From assembly GCA_030167125.1 (NCBI GenBank), contig CP126531.1, forward strand, positions 1,984,001 through 2,048,000: a stretch of DNA of 64,000 nucleotides, given 5' to 3'. Position 1 is the first letter of the stretch, and each line of letters begins with the position of its first letter. The position numbers and the translations under genes were made by a program. The stretch comes from Rhodanobacteraceae bacterium. Its GTDB lineage: Bacteria > Pseudomonadota > Gammaproteobacteria > Xanthomonadales > Rhodanobacteraceae. A model generated the notes under the pieces. The model ran no database searches. It was not told the origin of the DNA and worked only from the letters and a program-made list of their open reading frames with translations. Shown piece by piece: positions 42,812 to 51,940 of the stretch.

Positions 42812-45085
42812 GTGTCGCGCCGAACGATGCCGCTGACCCCGCGTGCACTGGCTTTCGCGATCACGCTGGCGGTCGCGCCCGGCATGGCGCTGGCCCAGAA
42901 CAGTGCGGCCGTCTGCCCGCTCGGCGCGTTCACCTGCCCGGTGGTGAAGAACGATTTCGCGCTGTGCAAGAAGAACGATCTGCTGGATTTCTACGTGCCC
43001 GGCTTGCCGGCCGGCGGCAACCGCGCGGCCAGCCCCGCGCAGGTTCGTGGCGACACCATCACCAGTCCCGACAGCGTCGTTTACCACGTGAACGGTAACG
43101 CCTGGCTGCAGCGCCTCGACCAGCTGCTGCGCGCCAACACCGTCACCTACAACCAGGACACCACTGCCTACGAGGCCGAAGGCAATGTCCGCTACCAGGA
43201 ACAGGACATGCTGCTGTCGGCCGACAACATGGCCGGCACCACCGATCCCGAGTACGGCGTCGCCAACCACGTGCGCTACCAGATGCTGACTTCGCGCGGC
43301 AACGGCGTGGCGAGCCAGGCGATCATGCTGGACGAGAACCGCAGCAAGTATCACGACGTCACCTACTCGACCTGCGACATCGACAGCCGGCTGTGGACGA
43401 TCCAGGCCAAGACGATGGCGATGGACGAGAACAAGGGCCGCGGCGTCGCGCATGATGTCACCATGCGCGTCAAGGGCGTGCCGATCCTGTGGCTGCCCTG
43501 GATGAGTTTCCCGATCGACAACCAGCGCCAGACCGGTTTCCTGTATCCCTCGTTCGGCCAGCGCAGCCGCGCCGGCTTCTTCGCGTCGATCCCGTTCTAC
43601 TGGAACATCGCGCCGAACTACGACGCCACGTTCACGCCGGTGTGGTACGCCGACCGCGGCGGCATGCTGGACAGCCAGTTCCGCTATCTCACGCCGGTCA
43701 CCAAGGGCGAGATCGATTTCGATTACATGCCCGACGACAAGACCACCGGCACCAATCGTTGGTATCTGACCCTGGGTAACCAGACCCGGCTGCCCTGGAA
43801 CCTCACGTGGACCACCGCCATCAGGCGTGCGAGCGACAAGGAGTGGTTCCAGGACTACGGCGAAAACCTCACCACGTCCACCGTGACCCTGTTGAGTTCC
43901 TCGTCCTACGTGACCGGCGCGGGCGACTGGTGGAATGCCGGCGTGGGCGCCGACTGGTACCAGATCGTCACGCCCGGAATCTCCGATCTCGCCGCGCCTT
44001 ACCGGCGCATGCCGCGGCTGTTCTTCAACGCCGATCGCCCGATCGGCGGCCCCGGCGGTCCCGAGTGGGGCATCAATGCCGAGGCGGTGCGCTTCGTGAA
44101 GCCAGAAGCGATCGGCGGAGACCGCTTCGATCTCTATCCCTACCTCGCGTGGCCGCTGCAGGGCGCGGCGTGGTTCCTGCGACCGGAAGTCGGCGTGCGC
44201 TACACCGCCTACAACCTGCCGCAGCCCGTCGCGCCGGGCGACCCGACGCATCCCACGCGCACCACGCCGATCCTCGACGTCGACGCGGGCCTGATCTTCG
44301 AGCGCGACGTGCACCTGTTCGGCAGCGACTACACGCAGACGCTGGAGCCGCGCGTCTATTACCTGTACGTGCCGTACCGCAACCAGGACGACATCCCGCT
44401 GTTCGACACCCAGCCGCTCACCTTCGATTTCTGGCAGCTGTTCACCACCAACAGTTTCAGCGGCGCCGACCGCCAGATGAATGCGAACGACTTGTCGCTG
44501 GCACTGACCACGCGGTTCCTGGATTCCGACGGCGTGGAACGCGTGTCGGCCAGCATCGGCCAGATCCGCTATTTCGATCCGCAGAAGGTCACGCTGTTTC
44601 CCGGCGGCAAGGCGGTGGACTACTCGGGTTCCAACTACGTCGCCAACCTCACTGTTTCGTTGAACGACAACTGGCGCCTCACCTCGTCGCAGCAGTGGAA
44701 CCCCAACACGGATGAAACCGACGTTTCCACCGTGGGCCTGCAGCGGCGCCTGTGGGGCGACGGCATCGTCAACTTCGATTATCGCTACCGACGCGGGCTG
44801 CTGGAGCAGGCCGACGTGTCGGCGGAGGTCCCGGTGGGCGCGGCCTGGAAGCTGGTCGGCGGCTACACCTATTCGCTGCGCGACAAGCGCGCCGTGGATT
44901 CCTTCGCCGGCGTCGAATGGGACAGCTGCTGCACCGCGGTGCGCCTGCTCACCCGCCACTACGTGTATGACTATCAGGGCGATTCGAACAGCGCCATCAT
45001 GTTCGAAATCGAGTTCAAGGGCCTGGGCGCCTACGGCCAGCGCACCGGCACGTTCCTGCGCAATGCTATTCTTGGGTATCAATGA
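42812..45085 (+). CDS. lptD: LPS-assembly protein LptD
   Basis: Outer-membrane barrel that, with LptE, inserts lipopolysaccharide in the outer leaflet. 757 residues: signal peptide (LAFAITLAVAPGMALAQ), periplasmic OstA/LptA-like jellyroll (about 55-200, RANTVTYNQDTTAYEAEGNV) and the 26-strand barrel, with MSFPIDNQRQTGFLYPS and the C-terminal Cys pair in DSCCTAVRLLTRHY that forms the family's interdomain disulfides. The GTG at 42812 has GAGGA seven bases upstream; an ATG five codons later is possible. First gene of an operon with surA. Confidence 0.93.
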   Translation: MSRRTMPLTPRALAFAITLAVAPGMALAQNSAAVCPLGAFTCPVVKNDFALCKKNDLLDFYVPGLPAGGNRAASPAQVRGDTITSPDSVVYHVNGNAWLQRLDQLLRANTVTYNQDTTAYEAEGNVRYQEQDMLLSADNMAGTTDPEYGVANHVRYQMLTSRGNGVASQAIMLDENRSKYHDVTYSTCDIDSRLWTIQAKTMAMDENKGRGVAHDVTMRVKGVPILWLPWMSFPIDNQRQTGFLYPSFGQRSRAGFFASIPFYWNIAPNYDATFTPVWYADRGGMLDSQFRYLTPVTKGEIDFDYMPDDKTTGTNRWYLTLGNQTRLPWNLTWTTAIRRASDKEWFQDYGENLTTSTVTLLSSSSYVTGAGDWWNAGVGADWYQIVTPGISDLAAPYRRMPRLFFNADRPIGGPGGPEWGINAEAVRFVKPEAIGGDRFDLYPYLAWPLQGAAWFLRPEVGVRYTAYNLPQPVAPGDPTHPTRTTPILDVDAGLIFERDVHLFGSDYTQTLEPRVYYLYVPYRNQDDIPLFDTQPLTFDFWQLFTTNSFSGADRQMNANDLSLALTTRFLDSDGVERVSASIGQIRYFDPQKVTLFPGGKAVDYSGSNYVANLTVSLNDNWRLTSSQQWNPNTDETDVSTVGLQRRLWGDGIVNFDYRYRRGLLEQADVSAEVPVGAAWKLVGGYTYSLRDKRAVDSFAGVEWDSCCTAVRLLTRHYVYDYQGDSNSAIMFEIEFKGLGAYGQRTGTFLRNAILGYQ

Positions 45086-45307
45086 TCGTGCGATCATCCA
45101 TGATCGCTGCACCTGGATAATGTCCAGCAAGCGTGTTCCCCAAGTCACAGACACCAAAACGGCCATCCGTGGCCCGACTTTCACAACAGCTACTTTGACC
45201 AAGCCATCTTGGTTCCACCAAACCAACTTTTTCGCTGCCGGGCTGTCCAAGCCGGCGGCCGCGCGGGAATCCGCTCCGCCATCCGAATACGGTCACACAT
45301 CACGAAC

Positions 45308-46714
45308 ATGAAACCATCGCACCTTGCCAGCCTGGCCCTGACGTTCACGGCTGCGGCGTTCGCCCTGCCCGCTTCCGCGCAACTGCTCAGCCCCAACGCC
45401 CCGCCGTCCAGCAGCGCGCAACCGAGCGTGCTCGGCACGCCCGCGTCGAACGACGTCCAGCCGCTGGACCGGATCGTCGCGGTGGTCAACGACGGCGTGA
45501 TCCTGCAGAGCCAGCTCAACCAGACCATGGGCACGGTGGCGCACCAGATCCAGCAATCGGGCGGCCAGCTGCCGCCCACCGACGTGCTGGCCAAGCAGGT
45601 GCTGCAGCGACTGATCCTCAACCAGGTGCTGGTGCAGAAGGCGCGCGACAACGGCATCCGCATCTCGGATGACCAGGTCGACGCCGCGGTCGCCAACATC
45701 GCGCAGCAGAACAAGATGAGCGTGCCGCAGATGCAGGCGGCGATGCAGCAGGAGGGCGTCGATTACACCTCGTTCCGCGAACAGCTGCGCGACCAGTTGC
45801 TGGTGCAGGCGCTGCAGCAGCAGGTGATGCAGCAATCCGCGCAGGTTTCCGACGCGGAAATCGACAACCTGATCGCCAGCCCGGCGTTCCGCCAAGGCGA
45901 GGTGCACCTCGCGCGCATCCTGATCGGCCTGCCCGAAGGCGCGGACGCCAAGCAGATCGCGGCGGCGCAGGCCAAGGCCGACCAGATCGAGGGCGAACTG
46001 AAGGCCGGCAAGGATTTCGCCGCCCTGGCGGTCAGCAATTCCAGCGCGCCGGAAGCGCTGGACGGCGGCGACCTCGGCTGGCGGCGCGTCGATGAATTGC
46101 CGCCCGCGGTCCAGCAGATCGTCGACTCGCTGCAGCCGAACGGCATCACCGAACCGCTGCGCGATGCGTCGGGCTTCACCATCCTGAAACTGGAAGGCAA
46201 GCGCGAACCCGGCGACAAGCAGATCGTCACCGAATACCACGCGCTGCACCTGATGATCAAACCGACCGCCGTGCTGAGCGAGCAAGGCGCCCACGACAAG
46301 ATCGAGAAGCTCTACAACGAAATCGTCAACCAGCAGGCCGACTTCGCCAGCCTGGCCAAGCAGGATTCCGACGATCCCACCACCGCCAACGCCGGCGGTG
46401 ACATGGGCTGGTTCACGCAGGACGACTGGGGCTCGCAGGTCGGCAAGATGGTCGCCGCCATGCAGCCGGGCCAGGTGACGCAGCCGTTCGAAAGCCCGGA
46501 CGGTTCGTGGCACATCATCAAGCTGCTGGGCACGCGCCAGGCCGACAAGGCCAAGGACATCGAACGCGCGCAGGCGCGCCAGGCGATCGCCGAACGCAAG
46601 GGCCGCCAGGCTTACGAACAATTCCTGCGCGACATCGAATCGTCGGCCTACATCAGCATCCGCGTTCCGGAACTGGCCGACGCGAATCCCTATTCGAGCA
46701 GCGCCGCCCAATGA
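45308..46714 (+). CDS. surA: periplasmic chaperone and peptidyl-prolyl isomerase SurA
   Basis: Escorts outer-membrane proteins such as LptD through the periplasm. 468 residues: signal peptide (LASLALTFTAAAFALPASAQ), the N-terminal SurA domain (DRIVAVVNDGVILQSQL), two parvulin domains (about 185-280, VHLARILIGLP...GGDLGWR, and 300-400, YHALHLMIKP...GGDMGWF) and the C-terminal helix. Placed after lptD and joined to pdxA by ATGA, as in E. coli. Confidence 0.95.
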   Translation: MKPSHLASLALTFTAAAFALPASAQLLSPNAPPSSSAQPSVLGTPASNDVQPLDRIVAVVNDGVILQSQLNQTMGTVAHQIQQSGGQLPPTDVLAKQVLQRLILNQVLVQKARDNGIRISDDQVDAAVANIAQQNKMSVPQMQAAMQQEGVDYTSFREQLRDQLLVQALQQQVMQQSAQVSDAEIDNLIASPAFRQGEVHLARILIGLPEGADAKQIAAAQAKADQIEGELKAGKDFAALAVSNSSAPEALDGGDLGWRRVDELPPAVQQIVDSLQPNGITEPLRDASGFTILKLEGKREPGDKQIVTEYHALHLMIKPTAVLSEQGAHDKIEKLYNEIVNQQADFASLAKQDSDDPTTANAGGDMGWFTQDDWGSQVGKMVAAMQPGQVTQPFESPDGSWHIIKLLGTRQADKAKDIERAQARQAIAERKGRQAYEQFLRDIESSAYISIRVPELADANPYSSSAAQ

Positions 46715-47724
46715 GCGGCGGGCCGGACATGCACCGGCCCGCTCATCTTCCGCGCCTCGCCATCACCAGTGGTGACCCCGCGGGGGTCGGCCCGGAACTG
46801 GTCGCGCGGCTGGCGGCCTCGCCGCTCGCCGCCGACCTCGTCGCGATCAGCGACAGCGGCCTGCTGCAACGCGCCGCGCAGCGCTGCGGCATCGCGCTGA
46901 AACTCGAGCCCGACGACGGCGAGCCACGCAACTTGCGCGCGGCGGGAAGCCTGCGCGTCGTGGAAGTGCCGCTGCGGGTCGAAGAAGCGCCCGGCCGGCT
47001 CGATCCGCGCAACGCCTTCCACGTATTGAACATGCTGGCGCAGGTCGCGGACGGTTGCATGAGCGGCGCGTTCGACGCCGTGGTCACGGCGCCGGTGCAG
47101 AAATCCGTGATCAACGACGCGGGCGAACGCTTTACCGGACACACCGAACTCTTCGCGGACCGCGCGGGCTGCGAGGTGGTGATGATGCTGGCATCGCCCG
47201 AACTGCGCGTCGCGCTCGCGACCACGCATCTGCCGCTGGCGAAGGTTCCGGCCTCGATCACGCGCGGATCATTGACGCGCACGCTGCGCATCGTGCACGC
47301 CGAACTCATCGCGAAGTTCGGCATCGCCGAACCGCGCATCGCGGTGCTGGGCCTCAATCCCCACGCCGGCGAAGGCGGCCACCTCGGGCGCGAGGAAATC
47401 GACACGATCATTCCCGCGCTCGATGCGCTGCGGGGCGAAGGCATGCAACTGATCGGGCCGCTGCCCGCCGACACCGCGTTCGTGCCGGCGATGCGCGCGC
47501 GCTATGACGCGGTGCTGGCGATGTACCACGACCAGGCGCTGCCGGTGCTGAAGGCCGAAGCGTTCGACCGTACCGTCAACATCACGCTGGGACTGCCGTT
47601 CGTGCGCACCTCGGTCGACCACGGCACCGCGCTCGATCTCGCGGGCACCAGCCGCGCCGATCCTTCCAGCATGTTCGCCGCAGCGGAAATGGCGTTGCAC
47701 CTCGCGACGCGCAAGCACGCCTGA
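46711..47724 (+). CDS. pdxA: 4-hydroxythreonine-4-phosphate dehydrogenase
   Basis: NAD-dependent step of pyridoxal phosphate synthesis. The 337-residue product has AITSGDPAGVGPEL, TAPVQKSVIN, FTGHTELFAD, the zinc-site region LGLNPHAGEGG and MYHDQALPVLK with SVDHGTALDLAG. ATG at 46711 overlaps the surA stop; an ATG six codons later is an alternative start. Confidence 0.95.
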   Translation: MSGGPDMHRPAHLPRLAITSGDPAGVGPELVARLAASPLAADLVAISDSGLLQRAAQRCGIALKLEPDDGEPRNLRAAGSLRVVEVPLRVEEAPGRLDPRNAFHVLNMLAQVADGCMSGAFDAVVTAPVQKSVINDAGERFTGHTELFADRAGCEVVMMLASPELRVALATTHLPLAKVPASITRGSLTRTLRIVHAELIAKFGIAEPRIAVLGLNPHAGEGGHLGREEIDTIIPALDALRGEGMQLIGPLPADTAFVPAMRARYDAVLAMYHDQALPVLKAEAFDRTVNITLGLPFVRTSVDHGTALDLAGTSRADPSSMFAAAEMALHLATRKHA

Positions 47725-47730
47725 ACGTCG

Positions 47731-48555
47731 ATGCCAGCGCGCCCCAAGAAGCATTACGGCCAGCACTTCCTGCACGAGCGCAGCGTGATCGAGCGCATCG
47801 TCACGGCGATCGCACCCAAGGCCGGCGATCGCATCGTCGAAATCGGCCCCGGCGAAGGCGCGCTCACGCTGCCGCTGCTGAAGGCGGCCGGACACCTGGC
47901 GGCGATCGAACTGGACGCCGAATTGATCGAACCGCTGCGTGCGCGCGCCGCGGCCGTCGGCGAACTCGACATCATCCACGCCGACGTGCTGAAGGTGGAC
48001 CTCACCGTGCTCGCGGACGGCGGCAAGCTGCGCCTTGCGGGCAACCTGCCCTACTACGTTTCCAGTCCGATCCTGTTCCACTGCCTCGCGCACGCCGCTG
48101 CGATCGCCGACATGCACTTCATGCTGCAGAAGGAAGTGGTGGACCGCATGGCCGCGGCGCCCGGCAGCAAGGTTTACGGCCGCCTGTCTGTGATGCTGCA
48201 GCTGGTCTGCAAGGTCGAACCCCTGCTGCGGGTCGCGCCGGGTGCGTTCCGGCCGCCGCCCAAGGTCGAATCCGCGGTCGTGCGGCTGACGCCGCTGCCG
48301 CCCGCGCAATGTCCCGATCCCGCGCTTTCCGGGAAGATCGCCGCGGTGGTCCGCGCCGCTTTCAATCAGCGGCGCAAGACACTCTCCAACGCACTGCGCG
48401 GACTGCTCGATGCGGATGCGATCCGCACCGCCGGCATCGATCCGCGCGCACGCGCCGAAGACATCGCGCCCGCGGGTTTCGTGGCGTTGGCGCGCCATGT
48501 GACTTCCGGCGGCTTGCAGGTTGGGCAGGAACTCGCACACAATGACGACCAATGA
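47731..48555 (+). CDS. rsmA: 16S rRNA dimethyladenosine transferase
   Basis: Dimethylates A1518 and A1519 of 16S rRNA in late ribosome assembly. 274 residues with KKHYGQHFL, AdoMet loop [11 protein letters not shown] and the target-base motif [13 protein letters not shown]. Six bases after pdxA and overlapping apaG by ATGA. Confidence 0.96.
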   Translation: MPARPKKHYGQHFLHERSVIERIVTAIAPKAGDRIVEIGPGEGALTLPLLKAAGHLAAIELDAELIEPLRARAAAVGELDIIHADVLKVDLTVLADGGKLRLAGNLPYYVSSPILFHCLAHAAAIADMHFMLQKEVVDRMAAAPGSKVYGRLSVMLQLVCKVEPLLRVAPGAFRPPPKVESAVVRLTPLPPAQCPDPALSGKIAAVVRAAFNQRRKTLSNALRGLLDADAIRTAGIDPRARAEDIAPAGFVALARHVTSGGLQVGQELAHNDDQ

Positions 48556-48974
48556 GTCCCCGGCCCACCACTCCCGACAAATCCAGCAAGCCGCGTGAAC
48601 CCGAGCCGCACGTGATCGAGGTCGGCGTGGACGCGCGCTACGTGGCCGAGCAATCCAAGCCGGAAACCAACCGCTACGTGTTCGCGTACGAAATCACCCT
48701 GCGCAATCTCGGGATGATGCCGGCGCGTTTGCAAACGAGGCATTGGGTGATCACCGATGCCAACGGCAAGGTCGAGGAAGTGCGCGGCGAGGGCGTGGTG
48801 GGCGAACAGCCGCGCCTGCAGCCAGGCGAAAGCTACAGCTACACCTCCGGCGCGATCCTGGAAACGCAGGTCGGCACCATGCGTGGCACGTACCTGTTCC
48901 ATGCCGATGACGGCACCGACTTCGAGGCACCGATTCCCGAGTTCGTGCTGTCGGTGCCGCGAACCCTGCACTGA
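48552..48974 (+). CDS. apaG: ApaG-domain protein
   Basis: 140 residues with the all-beta ApaG/DUF525 fold: [43 protein letters not shown] and [14 protein letters not shown]. The role in bacteria is unresolved; the gene is conserved between rsmA and apaH. The first 20 residues are a charged, non-conserved extension. Start overlaps the rsmA stop. Confidence 0.94.
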   Translation: MSPRPTTPDKSSKPREPEPHVIEVGVDARYVAEQSKPETNRYVFAYEITLRNLGMMPARLQTRHWVITDANGKVEEVRGEGVVGEQPRLQPGESYSYTSGAILETQVGTMRGTYLFHADDGTDFEAPIPEFVLSVPRTLH

Positions 48975-48991
48975 TCGCCCCGGAATCGCGC

Positions 48992-49828
48992 ATGGCCATC
49001 TACGCGATCGGCGATGTGCAAGGTTGCTATCCGGAACTGCAGCGCTTGCTGGAACGCCTGCGTTTCGATCCTTCGACCGATCGCCTGTGGTTCTGCGGCG
49101 ACCTGGTCAACCGCGGCGGTGAATCCCTGGAAGTGCTGCGGCTGATCCACGGCCTGCGCGAACACTGCGTCGTCACGCTCGGCAACCACGACTTGAGCCT
49201 GCTCGCGATCGCCGTGCGCGAGCCGGAAGCGCGCGCGCGCACCAATCCCGATTTGCGCCGCGTCCTCGAAGCCGAGGATTCGGCCACGCTGGTCGACTGG
49301 CTGCGCGCGCAATCCATGCTGCACCACGATCCTGCGCTCGGCTTCACGCTGGTGCACGCGGGGCTGGCGCCGTCGTGGACGCTGAAGCAGGCGCTGCACA
49401 TCGCCCACGAAGTCGAACGCACGCTGCGCGGCCCCGCCCACCGCGGCCTGCTGCAGCGCATGTTCGGCAACCGTCCGGCGCGCTGGTCCTCGAAATTGCA
49501 CGGCCAGGACCGCCTGCGCGCCGCGATCAACATCTTCACGCGCATGCGCTATTGCGACGCGACCGGGCGCATCGACTTCGATGCCAAGGGCGCGCCCGGC
49601 TCGCAACGCGCGGGCCTGTACCCGTGGTACGAAGTGCCTGGCGTGAAATCGCGCGGCACCCGCATCGTGTGCGGCCACTGGTCCGCGCTCGGCCGCTTCG
49701 CGGGTCTCGGCGTCTACGCGATCGACACCGGCTGCGTGTGGGGCGGCAAGTTGACCGCCCTGCGGCTGGACGGCGAGGAACCGCAGTTCATCGCGGTGGA
49801 TGCCGAGCCGCATCGCAAGCGCGCCTGA
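48992..49828 (+). CDS. apaH: symmetrical Ap4A hydrolase
   Basis: Splits diadenosine tetraphosphate into two ADP and can decap Np4-RNAs. 278 residues with the metallophosphatase motifs IGDVQGCYPELQ, FCGDLVNRGGESLE, TLGNHDLSLLAIA and HAGLAPSW, and RIVCGHWSALG. Last gene of the lptD-apaH run; the GGA-hairpin array follows its stop on the same strand. Confidence 0.95.
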   Translation: MAIYAIGDVQGCYPELQRLLERLRFDPSTDRLWFCGDLVNRGGESLEVLRLIHGLREHCVVTLGNHDLSLLAIAVREPEARARTNPDLRRVLEAEDSATLVDWLRAQSMLHHDPALGFTLVHAGLAPSWTLKQALHIAHEVERTLRGPAHRGLLQRMFGNRPARWSSKLHGQDRLRAAINIFTRMRYCDATGRIDFDAKGAPGSQRAGLYPWYEVPGVKSRGTRIVCGHWSALGRFAGLGVYAIDTGCVWGGKLTALRLDGEEPQFIAVDAEPHRKRA

Positions 49829-49859
49829 TCCATGTTCGTCATTCTCGCGAAGGCGGATT

Positions 49860-50606
49860 GCGTTTGCAGGATTGCAAACGCGAACGCCAAAGACGGCGCG
49901 TAGCGCGAGCGCCATGGATGGCGCGAGTAGTCCATTTTCCGTTCCTCGCCAGGACGAAACCTACGTATTTTGGTTTCGCTCGCCTCAGCGGCGAGCGAGT
50001 TACTTTCCTTACGGGGAAAGTAACCAAAGCCATGCGCCCGGCACGACGGTTTCGGAACCTCCTGTTGCCGAAACTTCCCTGCGATGCTCGCCGATCGCGC
50101 GCCGGCGCGAACTCGGCCATCCATGGCCTCAAACATGCGCGCCTTGCTCGCGCAATCGGCTGCGCTTCTCGGCGTCGTGCAAGGGCGCAAAAAGCTCTGC
50201 TTCGATGACGGCCCTCCACGGCCTCGCTCGAAGCAAGCATCAGCGATTTGCTTCGCGCTGCCACGCGCGCAGGACGCGCGCCGAACGGGGCCCCTCGAAC
50301 ACGGCGAGCGGGCGACGGAAAAGTCCGAAGGCTGGCCCGCAGGATGCGGGCCAGTTCGCCGCAGGCACACGGATGTGCCTTCGGCGAACCCCGGCGGCTG
50401 CTCGCGAATCCTGAGCACACGGATGTGCTCAGGACGTGTTCGCGGGGTGGCCTTTCTCTTGGTGACTTCTCTTTGGCCAAACAAAGAGAAGTTACCCGCG
50501 CCCCGGACTAAATCGGCAGGATTGCCGATTTGAACGCCGCAGGCGGCCCGAAGGGCGAGCGCCATGGATGGCGCGAGTCAGGGGCGCGGAAAAAGACAGG
50601 GATGTC
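49860..50606 (+). ncRNA. candidate multi-hairpin RNA with GGA loops (possible CsrA/RsmA-binding RNA)
   Basis: In an 833-bp gap without convincing genes, the plus strand holds perfect hairpins that present GGA: GCGTTTGCA-GGAT-TGCAAACGC (49860-49881), GCGCC-ATGGAT-GGCGC (49909-49924 and 50559-50574), CGCGCG-CAGGA-CGCGCG (50264-50280), CTGGCCCGC-AGGAT-GCGGGCCAG (50332-50354), AGGCACA-CGGA-TGTGCCT (50363-50380), CCTGAGCACA with CGGA loop (50410-50433), AATCGGCA-GGAT-TGCCGATT (50511-50530) and GACA-GGGA-TGTC (50595-50606). Three contain ACANGGATGT, the core of the CsrA/RsmA consensus. Two further hairpins, GTTACTTTCC (49999-50024) and ACTTCTCTTTG (50465-50492), lack GGA loops. No promoter was identified; it may be the 3' UTR of apaH. 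A dispersed repeat of unknown use is the alternative. Confidence 0.45.
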
Positions 50607-50661
50607 GAAAATCGACAGGCACCGGGCCTCGGCTTGCGCCGGTATGACGAGCGGCGACGCG

Positions 50662-51822
50662 TCAGCGCAACCCCGTCTCGTTGCGCGCGATCACCATGCG
50701 CTGGATCTCCGACGTGCCCTCGTAGATTTCGGTGATCTTGGCGTCGCGGAAGTAACGCTCCAGCGGCATCTCCTTGGAATAACCCATGCCGCCGTGGATC
50801 TGCACGGCCTGGTGGGTGATCCACATCGCGGCTTCGGACGCGGTGAGTTTCGCCACCGCCGCTTCGGTCGAGAAACGCGCGCCGGTTTTCGCGGATTCCT
50901 GTTTCAGCCAAGCCGCGCGCAGCGTGAGCAACTGCGCAGCATCGAGCTTGCACTTCATGTCGGCGATCTTGGCCTGGGTCATCTGGAACGAGCCGATCGA
51001 CTGCCCGAACGCCTTGCGATCGCGCGAATACTCCAGCGTGGCCTCGTACGCCGCGCGCGCAAGCCCGACCGCCTGGGACGCGATGCCGATGCGGCCCGCA
51101 TCCAGCACGCCCATTGCAATCTTGAACCCGTGGCCTTCCTCGCCGATCACTTCGTCGGGCTGGGCGCGGTAATCGACGAACTCGATTTCACACGTGGCCG
51201 ATGCGCGGATGCCGAGCTTGGGTTCGGTCTTGCCGCGGCTGAAACCCTCGCGCGAGGTGTCGATCATGAAGGCGGTGATGCCGCGCGCGTGCTTCTCCGG
51301 CTCGGTCATCGCGAACAGCAGGATGTATTTCGCGACCGGGCCCGAGGTGATCCAGCTCTTCTTGCCGTTGATGACGAACGAACCATCGGCCTGCTTCACC
51401 GCGCGGCAACGCATCGCGGTCGCGTCGGAGCCCGACTGTGGTTCCGTGAGCGCGAACGCACCGATTGCCTCGCCCGACGCGATCGGCGTCACGTACTTGT
51501 GCTTCTGTTCCTCGCTGCCGAACTTCAGGAGGCCGTTGCAGTAGAGCGTGTTGTTGACGCTCATGATGGTCGAATGCGCGCAATCGGCCGCGGCGATCTC
51601 GATCATCGCCAGCACGTAGCTGATCGAGTCCATGCCGGCACCGCCGTATTCCGTCGGCACCTCGATGCCCATCAGGCCGAGCTTGCCCATCTCGCGGATG
51701 TTGTCGAGCGGAAACTCGCCGGACTTGTCGAAATCCGCCGCCACCGGCGCGATGCGCTTCTGCGCAAAATCGCGCGCGATCGACTGGATCTGCAACTGCT
51801 CTTCGGAAAAATGGAAATCCAT
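50662..51822 (-). CDS. acyl-CoA dehydrogenase, short-chain type
   Basis: FAD enzyme of fatty-acid or branched-chain amino-acid oxidation. 386 residues: LSEEQ-like start (FHFSEEQLQIQSIARDFA), FALTEPQSGSDAT, INGKKSWITSG, ECSRDRKAFGQSI-type segment (YSRDRKAFGQSIGSFQ), QIHGGMGYSKEMPLERYFRDAKI and the catalytic Glu in EIYEGTSEIQRMVIAR. This layout fits butyryl/isobutyryl-CoA-type dehydrogenases; the exact substrate is open. The ATG at 51822 has AGAGGTG upstream. Divergent from the ArsR-methyltransferase gene. Confidence 0.92.
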   Translation of the reverse strand: MDFHFSEEQLQIQSIARDFAQKRIAPVAADFDKSGEFPLDNIREMGKLGLMGIEVPTEYGGAGMDSISYVLAMIEIAAADCAHSTIMSVNNTLYCNGLLKFGSEEQKHKYVTPIASGEAIGAFALTEPQSGSDATAMRCRAVKQADGSFVINGKKSWITSGPVAKYILLFAMTEPEKHARGITAFMIDTSREGFSRGKTEPKLGIRASATCEIEFVDYRAQPDEVIGEEGHGFKIAMGVLDAGRIGIASQAVGLARAAYEATLEYSRDRKAFGQSIGSFQMTQAKIADMKCKLDAAQLLTLRAAWLKQESAKTGARFSTEAAVAKLTASEAAMWITHQAVQIHGGMGYSKEMPLERYFRDAKITEIYEGTSEIQRMVIARNETGLR

Positions 51823-51910
51823 CGCGACACCTCTGTGCGTGCGCCGCACCCATGGTTTGGCGCGGCAATCCAACTCCGCATGATACCGCCGTCCGGCGCG
51901 CGGCTTTAAT

Positions 51911-51940
51911 TTATCTTTCCATCCTGATATAAAGATGGAA
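51911..51940. promoter_or_regulatory. palindromic operator over the ArsR-methyltransferase start
   Basis: ATCTTTCCATC and GATGGAA/AAAGAT form overlapping inverted repeats (ATCTTT...AAAGAT and TTCCATC...GATGGAA) around CTGATATAAA, ending at the ATG. The AT-rich palindrome next to an ArsR-type regulator suggests autoregulation; the same site would lie in the promoter region of the divergent dehydrogenase gene. Confidence 0.5.

Noticed and set aside
42791..45250. An 819-codon open frame antisense to lptD
   Set aside because: The plus strand encodes a complete LptD with signal peptide and barrel; the antisense product has no recognisable feature.
49714..50565. Open frames of 150-283 codons on both strands of the gap after apaH
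   Set aside because: They are read through the hairpin array, have odd composition and no ribosome-binding site. Similar frames are often annotated as hypothetical proteins in Xanthomonadales, which I take to be repeat-derived.
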